DNA of 64,000 bases, from the NCBI RefSeq assembly GCF_900636535.1, contig NZ_LR134289.1, positions 3,224,001 to 3,288,000 on the forward strand. The letters run 5' to 3'. Of the stretch, positions 18,151 to 27,632 are shown piece by piece. Position numbers and translations under genes: made by a program. Source of the DNA: Chryseobacterium gleum. Lineage in GTDB: Bacteria; Bacteroidota; Bacteroidia; Flavobacteriales; Weeksellaceae. Positions within the stretch are counted from its first letter, which is position 1. The number at the start of each line of letters is the position of its first letter. Under the pieces are notes generated by a model that did not search any database, was not told the origin of the DNA, and saw nothing but the letters and a program-made list of their open reading frames with translations.

Positions 18151-19287
18151 TTACGCAATTTTCCTGAGTTTAAGATCATTGTATTTCTTGCTCAGCACAT
18201 AGAGCATCATAATGAAAAGTGGAAAGATAAACGGGAAGAAAAATCTTAAGGCTGCCGACTGCGGAAAGAAGAAAAATTTGATATAAACATTGACAAGAAA
18301 CAGAACTGAAATCATTCTTACCCATGTGTCTTTAGAGCGCCAGAAGATAATTCCAATCATAACAGCTACTGATAAGGTAACTTTTTTAAAATAAATGATT
18401 TTGATGTAAATAATACTCAGATAATCTTTTAAGCTAACATCAATTGGATGCGTGGAAATAATAGGTCTTCTGTCAATAAACGTATCATAAAAAAGATCTT
18501 TCCAGCCCGGGTAATGGTAAAATTTAATAATTATCAGATACATCGCCAGAAGAACTGTTCCCTGTGCAATATAGGAAACATCAAATTTCTTCTTCTGAAA
18601 GTATTGAAAAAAGAAAACAGCGATAATATAAGTGAGCGTGAATGTAATATAATCCGGGCGGATAAAGGTAATGGCAAATAAAAGTACAAACATTCCCCAT
18701 TTATTCCATTGTTTGATCAAACCAATAATAAAGATCAGCATAAACTGAAAGATAAACATATCCGGTGTAGAAACTCTGGACATGTAAGTCATGGGTGGTA
18801 AAAGCATTGCAGCAACCGTTAATATTATTGCCAGCCAGTATTTCTCTGGGAATAGAAGCTTTAAAATATAAAAGAATAATAATCCTGAAAAAAAATAAGA
18901 AATAAGGCTGGTAAAAAGCACTGCCATTGGAGATGAAAATCCGAGCTTATAAAAAAGGGTTATGACAAGAATATACCCTACTTTAATCTGAAAATAGGGT
19001 AATTGTTCTGTAAAAGATTGTGTATTTTTTACGAAATACTGCCTGGGAATGTCCCATTGCTTTATTCCGATGATGTCTGTATAATGTTCTGCGGGCGCCT
19101 CTTTTTTTATTTCCTCATACGTAATGATCCGAACTTTATCCGGTGAATCCGGAAACTCGGAGGTGTACATACATCCCATGTACCCGGGCATGTCCCAGTC
19201 ATATACTCTGTTCTGATAGTTCCAGAATGTAAGAAGAGCAAGTATCGAAGTGATAAACAAAAAGGAGAGTCTCCATTTCATCTTCAT
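18151..19287 (-). CDS. Polytopic membrane protein, GT-C glycosyltransferase-like
   Basis: A 378-residue protein with about ten predicted membrane helices. After the first helix comes a large outside loop (about residues 25-100) containing YDWDMPGYMG, reminiscent of the acidic first loop of GT-C glycosyltransferases that use lipid-linked sugars. I do not recognise a precise family. It lies between the conserved 162-residue gene and the iron-sulfur protein gene, 20 bp after the latter. It may belong functionally with the nearby polysaccharide genes rather than with its immediate neighbours. Confidence 0.65.
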   Translation of the reverse strand: MKMKWRLSFLFITSILALLTFWNYQNRVYDWDMPGYMGCMYTSEFPDSPDKVRIITYEEIKKEAPAEHYTDIIGIKQWDIPRQYFVKNTQSFTEQLPYFQIKVGYILVITLFYKLGFSSPMAVLFTSLISYFFSGLLFFYILKLLFPEKYWLAIILTVAAMLLPPMTYMSRVSTPDMFIFQFMLIFIIGLIKQWNKWGMFVLLFAITFIRPDYITFTLTYIIAVFFFQYFQKKKFDVSYIAQGTVLLAMYLIIIKFYHYPGWKDLFYDTFIDRRPIISTHPIDVSLKDYLSIIYIKIIYFKKVTLSVAVMIGIIFWRSKDTWVRMISVLFLVNVYIKFFFFPQSAALRFFFPFIFPLFIMMLYVLSKKYNDLKLRKIA

Positions 19288-19307
19288 AAACCTGTATAGG
19301 ATTACAA

Positions 19308-20093
19308 TTATAAGTCTTCTGCTTCAGCAAGAAGTTCTACGATATCTTTTACGGCAACTTCAGTATTTTTATTAAAGTGTTTTACCCCGTCTGTCATCAT
19401 GGTGTTACAGAAAGGACATCCTGTAGCAATTACTTTAGGTTCAAAAGACAAAGCTTCTTCTGTTCTTTCAATATTGATGTCTTTATTTCCTTTTTCAGGT
19501 TCTTTAAACATCTGTGCACCTCCTGCTCCACAGCAAAGACCATTGGTTTTGCAGCGTTTCATTTCTACAAGCTCTGCATCCAGCTTTTCAAGAAGCATTC
19601 TCGGAGCTTCATATTCATCATTGGCACGGCCCAGATAGCATGGATCATGGAAGGTAATCTTTTTCCCTCTGAATGCACCTCCTTCAATTTTCAGTCTTCC
19701 CTCTTCCATCAGACTCTTCAGGAACTGTGTATGGTGAACCACTTCAAAGTGCCCGCCTAAGCTTGGATATTCGTTTTTAAGAGTATTAAAACAATGCGGA
19801 CAAGCCGTGACGATTTTTTTTACTTCGTAAGCATTCAATACTTCAATATTGGTAAGCGCCATCATCTGGAAAACGAATTCGTTTCCTGCTCTTTTCGCAG
19901 GATCTCCGGTACAGCTTTCTTCCTGTCCCAGAACAGCAAATTCAACTCCTATTTTATTTAATATCTTACAGAAGGCTTTTGTAATTTTCTTTGCACGGTC
20001 GTCAAAACTTCCCGCACATCCAACCCAAAATAAAACTTCAGGTGCTTTTCCTTCGGCAGCATATTCTGCCATTGTTTTTATATTGAAATCCAT
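19308..20093 (-). CDS. Cysteine-rich (CCG domain) iron-sulfur protein, HdrB/LutA-like
   Basis: A 261-residue cytoplasmic protein with two cysteine-rich CCG domains as in heterodisulfide reductase subunit B, GlpC and LutA. Visible clusters are FWVGCAGSFDDRAKK near 22-36, TACPHCFNTLKNEYP, then TFHDPCYLGRAND, CKTNGLCCGAGGAQMF and ATGCPFCNTMM. Such domains bind a non-cubane [4Fe-4S] cluster and take part in electron transfer. With the next gene upstream it forms a two-subunit membrane oxidoreductase of unknown substrate that is widespread in Bacteroidota. A 90-bp spacer with short repeats separates the two genes. Confidence 0.9.
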   Translation of the reverse strand: MDFNIKTMAEYAAEGKAPEVLFWVGCAGSFDDRAKKITKAFCKILNKIGVEFAVLGQEESCTGDPAKRAGNEFVFQMMALTNIEVLNAYEVKKIVTACPHCFNTLKNEYPSLGGHFEVVHHTQFLKSLMEEGRLKIEGGAFRGKKITFHDPCYLGRANDEYEAPRMLLEKLDAELVEMKRCKTNGLCCGAGGAQMFKEPEKGNKDINIERTEEALSFEPKVIATGCPFCNTMMTDGVKHFNKNTEVAVKDIVELLAEAEDL

Positions 20094-20104
20094 TTCTTTT
20101 TCAA

Positions 20105-20140
20105 TTTGAAAATGTGAGAATTTGAGAATTTGAAAATGAT
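20105..20140. repeat. Short degenerate repeats in the spacer between the iron-sulfur genes
   Basis: Several near-copies of AATTTGAAAATG and AATTTGAG lie head to tail in this spacer. They look like slippage-prone filler. Similar low-complexity spacers occur at 29484-29573 and 35256-35303. Confidence 0.5.
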
Positions 20141-20183
20141 ATCAACGGGCATCAATTTCCAAACTTTCAAATTGATTAATTAT

Positions 20184-21521
20184 TTAGTTTTCCGATGCCC
20201 AGTTCAGACGGTCTGCCTGATTGTATTGCCATGGAGCAGCATTGTTTTCCACGTTGGTCATCATCAGATTCAGTTCCTGTGGAGCAGCGGACTGTTCCAT
20301 CACAAGGAATCTTCTCATTTCAAAAATAATGGAAAGCGGATCAAGCAATACCGGACAGGCTTCTGTACATGCATTACATGTTGTACAGGCCCAAAGTTCT
20401 TCTTTGGTAATATAATCGTTTAACAGTTTTTTACCGTCGTCTACAAATTTTCCGTTTTTATCGATGTTTCTTCCTACTTCTTCCAATCGGTCTCTTGTTT
20501 TCATCAGGATCAATCTCGGAGAAAGTTTTTTACCGGTAATATTGGCCGGACACACCGAAGTACAACGTCCGCATTCTGTACATGAATAAGCATTAAGCAA
20601 TTGTACCTGATTCAGATCAAAAACATCTTCAGCTCCGAATTTTGAAGGGACATCAGCTTCTGCACCTTCAGCCGGTGCAGCGTAAGGATCTGCATTCGGA
20701 TCCATCATTAATTTGATCTCTTTTGTTACAGAGTCAAGATTGTTGAATTTCCCTTTTTTCTCAAGATTGGCATACCATGTACTCGGAAACGCAAGAATAA
20801 TGTGTAAATGCTTTGAGTAATACAGATAGTTCATGAAGAAAAGAATCCCTACAAAGTGGAACCACCAGGCAGCTTTCTCTGTGAACATCAAAAATCCGTT
20901 ATCAAAATTGAAGATTTCCAAAAACGGAACAAATGTCATTTCACTGATCGGGAAGCTTCCATGTACTGGTAAAACACCTCTCGACTGTAAAATAAAATCT
21001 GAAGCATTCATTTTAAAGAAAGCCATCATCAGGGCAAACTCGATGATAAGAATCCAGTTGGCATCTTCTTTCGGCCATCCGAAAAGTTCCTTCATTGTTA
21101 ATCTTTTAACCCCGTAAAAGTTTCTTCTGATGAAAAATATTACGACCCCAATTACAACCAGAAGTGCCAGGACTTCTAATGTAGCTGTAAAGAAGCTGTA
21201 AAATCCGTGTCCCAAAACCGAGGCCAGAAACCGGTGAGTCCCAAACAGTCCATCAACAATTATTTCAATGAGTTCTATATTAATGATAATAAAACCAACA
21301 TAGACAAAAATGTGTAAAATTCCTGCAACAGGACGTTTTACCATCTTACTCTGTCCCATAGCCACATTGGCCATGGTGCTCCAGCGTTCAGATTTTCTGT
21401 CACTTCTATTGATTTCACGACCCAGCCTGATATTTCTGTAGATCTTCTGCAGGCTTTTGGCAAACAGCCCAAATCCGGCTACTAATAAAATCAGGAAAAT
21501 AATGTTATCGATGTACTGCAT
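20184..21521 (-). CDS. Membrane-bound 4Fe-4S ferredoxin protein, HdrD/E-like
   Basis: A 445-residue protein combining an N-terminal membrane domain with five or six helices (residues 1-270, nitrate reductase gamma/HdrE-like) and a C-terminal ferredoxin domain. The ferredoxin part has CTECGRCTSVCP near 315 and CTTCNACTEACP near 375, each able to bind a [4Fe-4S] cluster. It probably passes electrons between the membrane quinone pool and the CCG protein encoded downstream. Substrate unknown. Its start lies 8 bp after the stop of the MCE gene, so the set is probably cotranscribed. Confidence 0.88.
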   Translation of the reverse strand: MQYIDNIIFLILLVAGFGLFAKSLQKIYRNIRLGREINRSDRKSERWSTMANVAMGQSKMVKRPVAGILHIFVYVGFIIINIELIEIIVDGLFGTHRFLASVLGHGFYSFFTATLEVLALLVVIGVVIFFIRRNFYGVKRLTMKELFGWPKEDANWILIIEFALMMAFFKMNASDFILQSRGVLPVHGSFPISEMTFVPFLEIFNFDNGFLMFTEKAAWWFHFVGILFFMNYLYYSKHLHIILAFPSTWYANLEKKGKFNNLDSVTKEIKLMMDPNADPYAAPAEGAEADVPSKFGAEDVFDLNQVQLLNAYSCTECGRCTSVCPANITGKKLSPRLILMKTRDRLEEVGRNIDKNGKFVDDGKKLLNDYITKEELWACTTCNACTEACPVLLDPLSIIFEMRRFLVMEQSAAPQELNLMMTNVENNAAPWQYNQADRLNWASEN

Positions 21522-21529
21522 AAGGCGTA

Positions 21530-22480
21530 TTAGTCTTTGTTATTTTTACCGAAAACCGAGAAGTTGATATATCTCTTCGGATTCGCTTTCATATCTTCGA
21601 TTAATGTGTTCAGATTGGAAGAAGCTGAATTCAGGTTATTGTAAAGCTGGTCATCCTTCATCAGTTTACCTAAACTTCCTTCTCCTTTATCAATACCTCC
21701 AATCACCTGATTCAATTTTCCTACTGTAGCATCTAAACTTGCAATGGTAGCATTCAACTGTTTAGTGTCAATACTTTCTGCAAGATGCCCGTATTTATCT
21801 AATGTTACTTTTCCGCTCTGCATGGTAAGGCTTGCATCATCCAGCACTTTTTGCAGTTTTGGATCATTATGTCCTACCAGATTGTTTACACTTCCTGCTG
21901 TAGCCTGTAATGCACCAACCGTTTTATTAAGGTTCGCTAACAAAGCTTTAATTTCAGCTCTGTTCTGAGCATCGAAAACCTGATTTGCATTAGCCATCAG
22001 GGAGTCTACTCTATGAAGAACCACCTGTAACTGATCTTTTACAGGACCTACCTGAGAAGAAAGGCTTCCCAGCGTTCCCAGTTTGAAAGCTCCTTTCAAT
22101 GTATCGCCGTCTTTTGCAGTCGGTCCTCCATACATAAGGTTTACTCTCATTTCTTTACCGGACATTAATCCCGGCTCAAAGATCTCCAGTGATGAGTTTT
22201 TTGAAAATTCAAATTTATTGTCGACAGTAACTTTTACAACAAAATTAATTTTTCCATCTTTTGAGGTGATAGGAATAATCTTGTCTACCTGCCCTACTTT
22301 AAGACCATTGATAGAAACTGCCGCAGACTGCGCCAGACCTTCTACATTGTCATATTTTGCGTAAAATATATTGTCGGTAGTAAAAAGGCTTTTCCCTTTC
22401 ATAAACTGAAACAATACCACAAAGCCTACGATAGCTAGAAGTGCGATCACACCAGCTTTTAATTCTTTACTGAACTTCAC
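21530..22480 (-). CDS. MCE (MlaD) family lipid-transport protein
   Basis: A 316-residue protein with an N-terminal signal anchor (KAGVIALLAIVGFVVLFQF), an MCE domain at about 38-120 (YDNVEGLAQSAAVSINGLKVGQV) and a long C-terminal helical region with repeats of the type LNKTVGALQATAGSVNNLV. MCE proteins form hexameric rings in the periplasm that move phospholipids between membranes, together with an MlaE permease and an MlaF ATPase. Matching mlaE and mlaF genes lie at 38343-39910, on the opposite strand. Confidence 0.9.
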   Translation of the reverse strand: MKFSKELKAGVIALLAIVGFVVLFQFMKGKSLFTTDNIFYAKYDNVEGLAQSAAVSINGLKVGQVDKIIPITSKDGKINFVVKVTVDNKFEFSKNSSLEIFEPGLMSGKEMRVNLMYGGPTAKDGDTLKGAFKLGTLGSLSSQVGPVKDQLQVVLHRVDSLMANANQVFDAQNRAEIKALLANLNKTVGALQATAGSVNNLVGHNDPKLQKVLDDASLTMQSGKVTLDKYGHLAESIDTKQLNATIASLDATVGKLNQVIGGIDKGEGSLGKLMKDDQLYNNLNSASSNLNTLIEDMKANPKRYINFSVFGKNNKD

Positions 22481-22558
22481 TTGCTAATTTTTTTCTAATA
22501 AGCAAATATAATACATTTTAAATAAATCTTTTCCTTTATTATTCTGCGTTAAATACAA

Positions 22559-22588
22559 AAAAAGCGACAAAAAAATTTGTCGCTTTTT
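22559..22588. terminator. Terminator after the PpiD-like gene
   Basis: A long AT-flanked stem (AAAAAGCGACAAA with TTTGTCGCTTTTT, 4-nt loop) lies between the PpiD-like gene and the MCE gene. On the minus strand it is followed by T residues. Confidence 0.88.
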
Positions 22589-22608
22589 ATATCATTGAAA
22601 TGAATTTC

Positions 22609-24762
22609 TTATTGTTGCTGATTTCCCAGCTTGTTCCAGATCTCGATTCTGTAATCTTCGATATCTGCATTGTCCTGAAGGCTCTTCATCCAAGCCTGTC
22701 CGAACATTCCTGCACTTCTCTGTGTAAGAGATTCTGTAAACTGCTTAAGATCTCCAGGCTGCTTGTTCACTGTTTCTGATTTTTTGATCAGAACATAAAC
22801 TCCTGTCCCACCTTCAACCGGGTTAGAAAGTTTACCTTTTGCAACACCGAATGCTGCACCGGCAACTTTAGGTTCCATAGCACCAGCTACTGAAGGGTTC
22901 AACAAGTTCACCTGAGCTGATTGTTTTGGAGCCGCAAATAATTTAGCAATCTGATCTAAGTTTGAAGCTTTTGCTGCTGCAATTTTTTCAGAAATTTGTT
23001 TTGCTGCCAGTTTATTTTTAACGATAACTTCAATCTGATCTCTCACAGATTCAGGATCAGCAAGACCTGCCTCCTGTTTTCCGTTCAGATAAACTACAAT
23101 TTTATCACCTGTTCCGTCTACTGTAAATAATTCAGTATCTCCTTTTGATCTTTTCTTATCAAAAGCCCATGTAAGGATATCTGCATCTTTTTCGGTACCT
23201 AAGCCCTGAAGCTGACCTTCAAATCTTTTAGCCGCTTTCGGATTAGAGAACTGGTAATTATTTTTCTTGGCAATATTCACGAAATCGTTGAAAGATTTCC
23301 CCTGAACCTGCTGAATGAATTTTCTTGATTTTTTGTCTGTTTCAGCTTCAGTAGCATCTGAAGGTTTAATTGCTTTTACAAGGTTGGCAACTTTATACCC
23401 CATTGATCCTGATTTTTTATCTTCAATATTGATGATATGATAACCGAACTGAGTTTCTACCACCCCTGTTGCTCCTTTAGGATTGTTGGCAAGGTAAGCA
23501 AGGAATTCAGGAACGAAAGGTGTTTCCGGAGTTGTCCATCCAAGGCTACCACCTTGAGCTGCAGAATTCGGATCGCTGGAAAGCTTAAGAAATTCTGTAA
23601 ATTTAGCAGGAGTAGCTTTTACAATAGCACCGATGGAGTCTGCCAATTTCTTAGCTTGTTCTTTGGTTCTTGTTACCCCTTCCCCTGCAGGGCTTCCTTT
23701 GAATGCAATAAGGATATGTCTTGATAATGTAGAATCTGAAGGCCTTTTACCTACCAGTTTAGAGACTACATATACATCTTGTTCTTTATAAGGACCAAAA
23801 GTCTGACCTACTGCTGCTGAAGTGATCTGATCTTTGATCGTTGGAGGCAATTGAGCTGGGTTCAGATACTGAGGGTTGAATGGCGCATCAGAGTTTGCAG
23901 TTACAAACATTGAGTCGTTTTTAGTATTCTGGAAGTTTTCAGTACCTCCGCTTGCATCTGTACCTCCTGAATATAATTTTGTAATTTCTTTCAAGGCTGC
24001 TGCATCATCTGCTGCGCTAGGCTTGGAAGGGAAAAATACAATACCTATATTTCTGCTTGGCTCAGCTTTGAACATTACAGGATGCTTTTTGATGTAATCA
24101 GCAAGATCTTGTGTAGTCACATTGATCTTTGTTTTTTGAAGATATGCTGCATAATCCACTTTCACGAAGTCGATATCTGCAAGCTGATCTCTCTGCTTCA
24201 TCAGTTCCTCAGCTTCTTTCTTACCTGTAGTGATACCTGCTGAAAGATTAGTAAACACCTGTCTTGCCATCAGTCTGTACTCAATTGTTTTTCTGGTTTT
24301 CAGCCATTGAGCATATCCCTGAGGGTTGGTGTTTTGTAATGTTTCAATTTCTTTTTTAAGCTCTTGAGTTTTAAAGTTACCTTTCTCATCAAAGAACTGT
24401 TGATTCTGAGCGAACATCTGATCATACTGGATTTGGTTCCAGAAATAATCATCAGTCATTTCAAAGCCCAGCTTCTCAAACTGTTGTTTGATAAGTTTAG
24501 ATTGTACAAGTAACTGCCATGCCTGCTCTTCAAGACCGTTTTTCGGACGACCTTGCTGTTCAGCCTGCTGCTGCAACACGAAAAGCTGATCATTGAACTC
24601 TTCGCGGGTGATTTTCTCACCATTTACTTTTCCTAAAACATCAGGATTCTTACCAAAAACCTTGTCGATACTATCCGGGTTCACCAAAAACGCCAAAAGC
24701 GCTAAGGCTATTACTCCCATTAAAAGCCAAGGCTTACTCCTAATCTGTCCTAAAATTGCCAT
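22609..24762 (-). CDS. PpiD/SurA-type periplasmic peptidyl-prolyl isomerase
   Basis: A 717-residue membrane-anchored folding factor. One N-terminal helix (LLMGVIALALLAFLVNP, residues 13-29) anchors it in the inner membrane. A SurA-like N-terminal chaperone region follows (VNGEKITREEFNDQLFVLQQ). A parvulin domain lies at about 340-450 (SRHILIAFKG, QGGSLGWTTP, FGYHIINIEDKKSG). A second, degenerate domain follows. Its likely role is to help outer-membrane and secreted proteins fold after export. It is divergent from lon. Confidence 0.9.
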   Translation of the reverse strand: MAILGQIRSKPWLLMGVIALALLAFLVNPDSIDKVFGKNPDVLGKVNGEKITREEFNDQLFVLQQQAEQQGRPKNGLEEQAWQLLVQSKLIKQQFEKLGFEMTDDYFWNQIQYDQMFAQNQQFFDEKGNFKTQELKKEIETLQNTNPQGYAQWLKTRKTIEYRLMARQVFTNLSAGITTGKKEAEELMKQRDQLADIDFVKVDYAAYLQKTKINVTTQDLADYIKKHPVMFKAEPSRNIGIVFFPSKPSAADDAAALKEITKLYSGGTDASGGTENFQNTKNDSMFVTANSDAPFNPQYLNPAQLPPTIKDQITSAAVGQTFGPYKEQDVYVVSKLVGKRPSDSTLSRHILIAFKGSPAGEGVTRTKEQAKKLADSIGAIVKATPAKFTEFLKLSSDPNSAAQGGSLGWTTPETPFVPEFLAYLANNPKGATGVVETQFGYHIINIEDKKSGSMGYKVANLVKAIKPSDATEAETDKKSRKFIQQVQGKSFNDFVNIAKKNNYQFSNPKAAKRFEGQLQGLGTEKDADILTWAFDKKRSKGDTELFTVDGTGDKIVVYLNGKQEAGLADPESVRDQIEVIVKNKLAAKQISEKIAAAKASNLDQIAKLFAAPKQSAQVNLLNPSVAGAMEPKVAGAAFGVAKGKLSNPVEGGTGVYVLIKKSETVNKQPGDLKQFTESLTQRSAGMFGQAWMKSLQDNADIEDYRIEIWNKLGNQQQ

Positions 24763-24996
24763 TTTATAAATTATAGTTTTTTATCAGTTTGCGAAAATAC
24801 ACATTTTTAAGAAATTACAGAAACAGAACTGCTTTATTTTGATTTTTAATGCAAAGATTATCTAAAAAAGGAAATTTTGACCGTATTTTTAAGTAAAAAA
24901 CAAATGGCATAAGTATTGTGCATTTTTAGAATATTATAATATGCCACACATTTTCAGCGCGTATTGTAAAAATTCCCTTTAACGATAAAAAACGAA

Positions 24997-25013
24997 AATG
25001 ACAATTTGTCATT
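24997..25013 (+). promoter_or_regulatory. Palindrome just upstream of lon
   Basis: AATGACAA-T-TTGTCATT is a perfect palindrome with 8-bp arms ending 9 nt before the lon ATG at 25023. No consensus promoter is seen in the 200 bp upstream. It could be an operator or, in the message, a structure covering the ribosome start region. Confidence 0.5.
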
Positions 25014-25022
25014 CGATTGACT

Positions 25023-27428
25023 ATGACAGAATTTGAAGATATTAGTTTAGAAGAAATGATTAGTGACGGATTTGATATCGTGACTGAAGAAATCAATCTT
25101 TCAGATTTCGCAGAGACTGATAAAAATTCCGAACAAAAAATATTCCCTATCCTTCCTGTAAGAAATATGGTAATGTTCCCCAACGTGGTAATTCCCATTA
25201 CCGCAGGAAGAAAGACATCAATACAGCTGCTTGAGGAAGCGCAGAAGAACGGAGATTTCATTGGAATTGTAAGCCAGAAAAATTCGGATCTGGAGCAGCC
25301 TTCCGAAAAAGATATTTATACCGTCGGGACATTAGCGAAAATCATTAAGATTATTAAGCTTCCGGAAGGTAATATTACTGCTATCACCAAAGGTTTTCAC
25401 AGGTTTAAGATCAAAAAAATTGTTGACAACCAGCCTTATTTCAAAGCAGAAATATCAAAATTAAAGGATACCCGTCCTAAAGATCAGGAAGAGTATGAAG
25501 CATTACTGGAGAACATCAAGGACCTTGCTTTAAAAATCATTGAGCTGGATCCTAATATTCCTAATGCAGCTAACTTCGCGATCAAAAATATTAACAATAA
25601 TGATGATCTTCTGAATTTCATCTGTACCAATGCTAATTTCTCTTCAGTAGCGAAGCAAAAACTTCTTGAAGAGAAAAGTCTGATGACGAGGGCTAACCAG
25701 TGCTATGAAATGATGCATGAAGACTTCAGAAAGCTGGAACTGAGAAACCAGATTCACCAGAAAACTTCAAAAGACCTGGACAAGCAGCAAAGAGAATATT
25801 TTCTGAATCAGCAGATCAGAACCATTCAGGAAGAACTGGGTGGAGGACCTGAAAGTGATGTTGAAGATCTTATTGCAAAAGCTAAAACCAAAAAATGGAG
25901 CAAGGAAGTAGAAGAACATTTTCAGAAAGAAATCAGCAGACTTCAGCGTCAGAATCCTAATTCTCCGGACTATAACGTACAGAGAAACTACCTGGATTTC
26001 TTTACGGATCTTCCTTGGGAAACCTATACAAAAGATATTTTTGACATCGCAAAAGCTGAAAAAGTGCTTGATAAAGCGCATTTCGGACTGGAAGATATTA
26101 AGAAAAGAATCCTGGAGCACATGGCTGTTTTAAAATTGAAAAACAATATGAAGTCTCCTATTCTGTTATTGGTAGGTCCTCCGGGTGTTGGTAAGACTTC
26201 TTTAGGGAAATCTATTGCAGACGCTTTAGGAAGAAAATATGTAAGATTATCCTTAGGCGGTCTGCACGATGAGAGCGAAATCCGCGGACACAGAAAGACC
26301 TATATCGGAGCTATGGCGGGCAGAATTTTACAGTCTATCAAAAAATCCGGTACTTCAAATCCGGTTATTGTTCTTGATGAGATTGATAAGATCGGACAGG
26401 GACTTCATGGAGACCCTAGCTCAGCACTACTGGAAGTTCTTGATCCTGAACAGAATAAATCCTTCTACGACAACTTCCTGGAAATGGGTTACGATTTGTC
26501 AAAAGTAATGTTCATTGCTACAGCCAACTCACTTTCAACGATACAGACTCCTCTTCTGGACAGAACGGAGATCATTCAGATTGCCGGTTATACGCTGGAG
26601 GAAAAAATCGAGATTGCCAAAAGACATTTGATCAAAAAACAACAGGATGAAAATGGTCTGGATGCAAAATCATTTAAACTCGGAAATGCTGAGCTAAAAC
26701 ATATTATAGAAGCTCATACTTCGGAAAGCGGTGTAAGAACGCTCGAGAAGAGAATTGCTGCGGTTGCAAGATGGGTAGCACTACAGACCGCTCTGCTAAA
26801 AGAATATGATCCAAAAATTTCAGTTGAAAAAGTAGACGAAATTCTTGGGGTACCAAGACCGAAAAGCTTATCTGAAATCACCGGAGTTCCTGGTGTTGTA
26901 ACAGGTCTTGCATGGACAAGTGTAGGAGGAGATATCCTTTATATTGAAAGTATCCTAAGCAATGGTAAAGGAGCATTAACAATGACCGGAAATCTGGGAA
27001 CGGTAATGAAAGAATCAGCTACCATTGCCCTTGAATATATTAAAGCGAAGCATGACGAACTGGGAATTCCACAGGAAGACCTGGATAAAAAAAATATTCA
27101 CGTACACGTTCCTGAAGGTGCAACGCCTAAGGACGGGCCATCTGCAGGTATTGCCATGCTGACTTCAATGGTTTCTTCATTTAAAAACAAGAAAGTAAAA
27201 CCTCACCTGGCTATGACAGGAGAAATTACACTGAGAGGAAAAGTACTTCCTGTAGGCGGAATCAAAGAAAAACTTCTAGCAGCAACAAGAGCAGGAATCA
27301 AAGATGTTATTCTTTGTGAAGCCAACAGAAAAGATGTAGAAGAAATCAAAAAGGATTATCTGAAAAATCTGAGAGTGCATTACGTCAACAGAATGGAGGA
27401 AGTCATAGACATCGCTATCGAAGAATAA
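25023..27428 (+). CDS. lon: ATP-dependent protease Lon
   Basis: Lon degrades damaged and regulatory proteins in the cytoplasm. The protein has 801 residues from the ATG at 25023; a TTG two codons upstream is less likely. The N-terminal substrate-binding domain begins near residue 40 ([19 protein letters not shown]). The AAA+ domain has GPPGVGKTS at about 385-393 and [11 protein letters not shown]. The protease domain has the catalytic serine in [10 protein letters not shown] (about Ser707) and the partner lysine in [11 protein letters not shown]. The acidic extension at the very start ([17 protein letters not shown]) is a Bacteroidota trait. Confidence 0.97.
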   Translation: MTEFEDISLEEMISDGFDIVTEEINLSDFAETDKNSEQKIFPILPVRNMVMFPNVVIPITAGRKTSIQLLEEAQKNGDFIGIVSQKNSDLEQPSEKDIYTVGTLAKIIKIIKLPEGNITAITKGFHRFKIKKIVDNQPYFKAEISKLKDTRPKDQEEYEALLENIKDLALKIIELDPNIPNAANFAIKNINNNDDLLNFICTNANFSSVAKQKLLEEKSLMTRANQCYEMMHEDFRKLELRNQIHQKTSKDLDKQQREYFLNQQIRTIQEELGGGPESDVEDLIAKAKTKKWSKEVEEHFQKEISRLQRQNPNSPDYNVQRNYLDFFTDLPWETYTKDIFDIAKAEKVLDKAHFGLEDIKKRILEHMAVLKLKNNMKSPILLLVGPPGVGKTSLGKSIADALGRKYVRLSLGGLHDESEIRGHRKTYIGAMAGRILQSIKKSGTSNPVIVLDEIDKIGQGLHGDPSSALLEVLDPEQNKSFYDNFLEMGYDLSKVMFIATANSLSTIQTPLLDRTEIIQIAGYTLEEKIEIAKRHLIKKQQDENGLDAKSFKLGNAELKHIIEAHTSESGVRTLEKRIAAVARWVALQTALLKEYDPKISVEKVDEILGVPRPKSLSEITGVPGVVTGLAWTSVGGDILYIESILSNGKGALTMTGNLGTVMKESATIALEYIKAKHDELGIPQEDLDKKNIHVHVPEGATPKDGPSAGIAMLTSMVSSFKNKKVKPHLAMTGEITLRGKVLPVGGIKEKLLAATRAGIKDVILCEANRKDVEEIKKDYLKNLRVHYVNRMEEVIDIAIEE

Positions 27429-27459
27429 AACAACTTATAACATATCAACTTCTCAATAT

Positions 27460-27495
27460 GAAACACGTTCTGAATATCAGAGCGTGTTTCTGTTT
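27460..27495 (+). terminator. Terminator of lon
   Basis: Thirteen-nucleotide arms (27460-27472 and 27478-27490) pair around the loop AATAT, with one G-U pair, and are followed by TGTTT. Confidence 0.82.
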
Positions 27496-27632
27496 GAACG
27501 TGAAAAGTACAATTTTTCCAGCCTGTGGAATACAATTTGCTTCAATACAAGAAAATCCTTTAGAATTGAATAAAAATTTTTATTCGCGCAGGTTTTTTCT
27601 TATTTTTATTCCACACTGCACATTTATAGATT

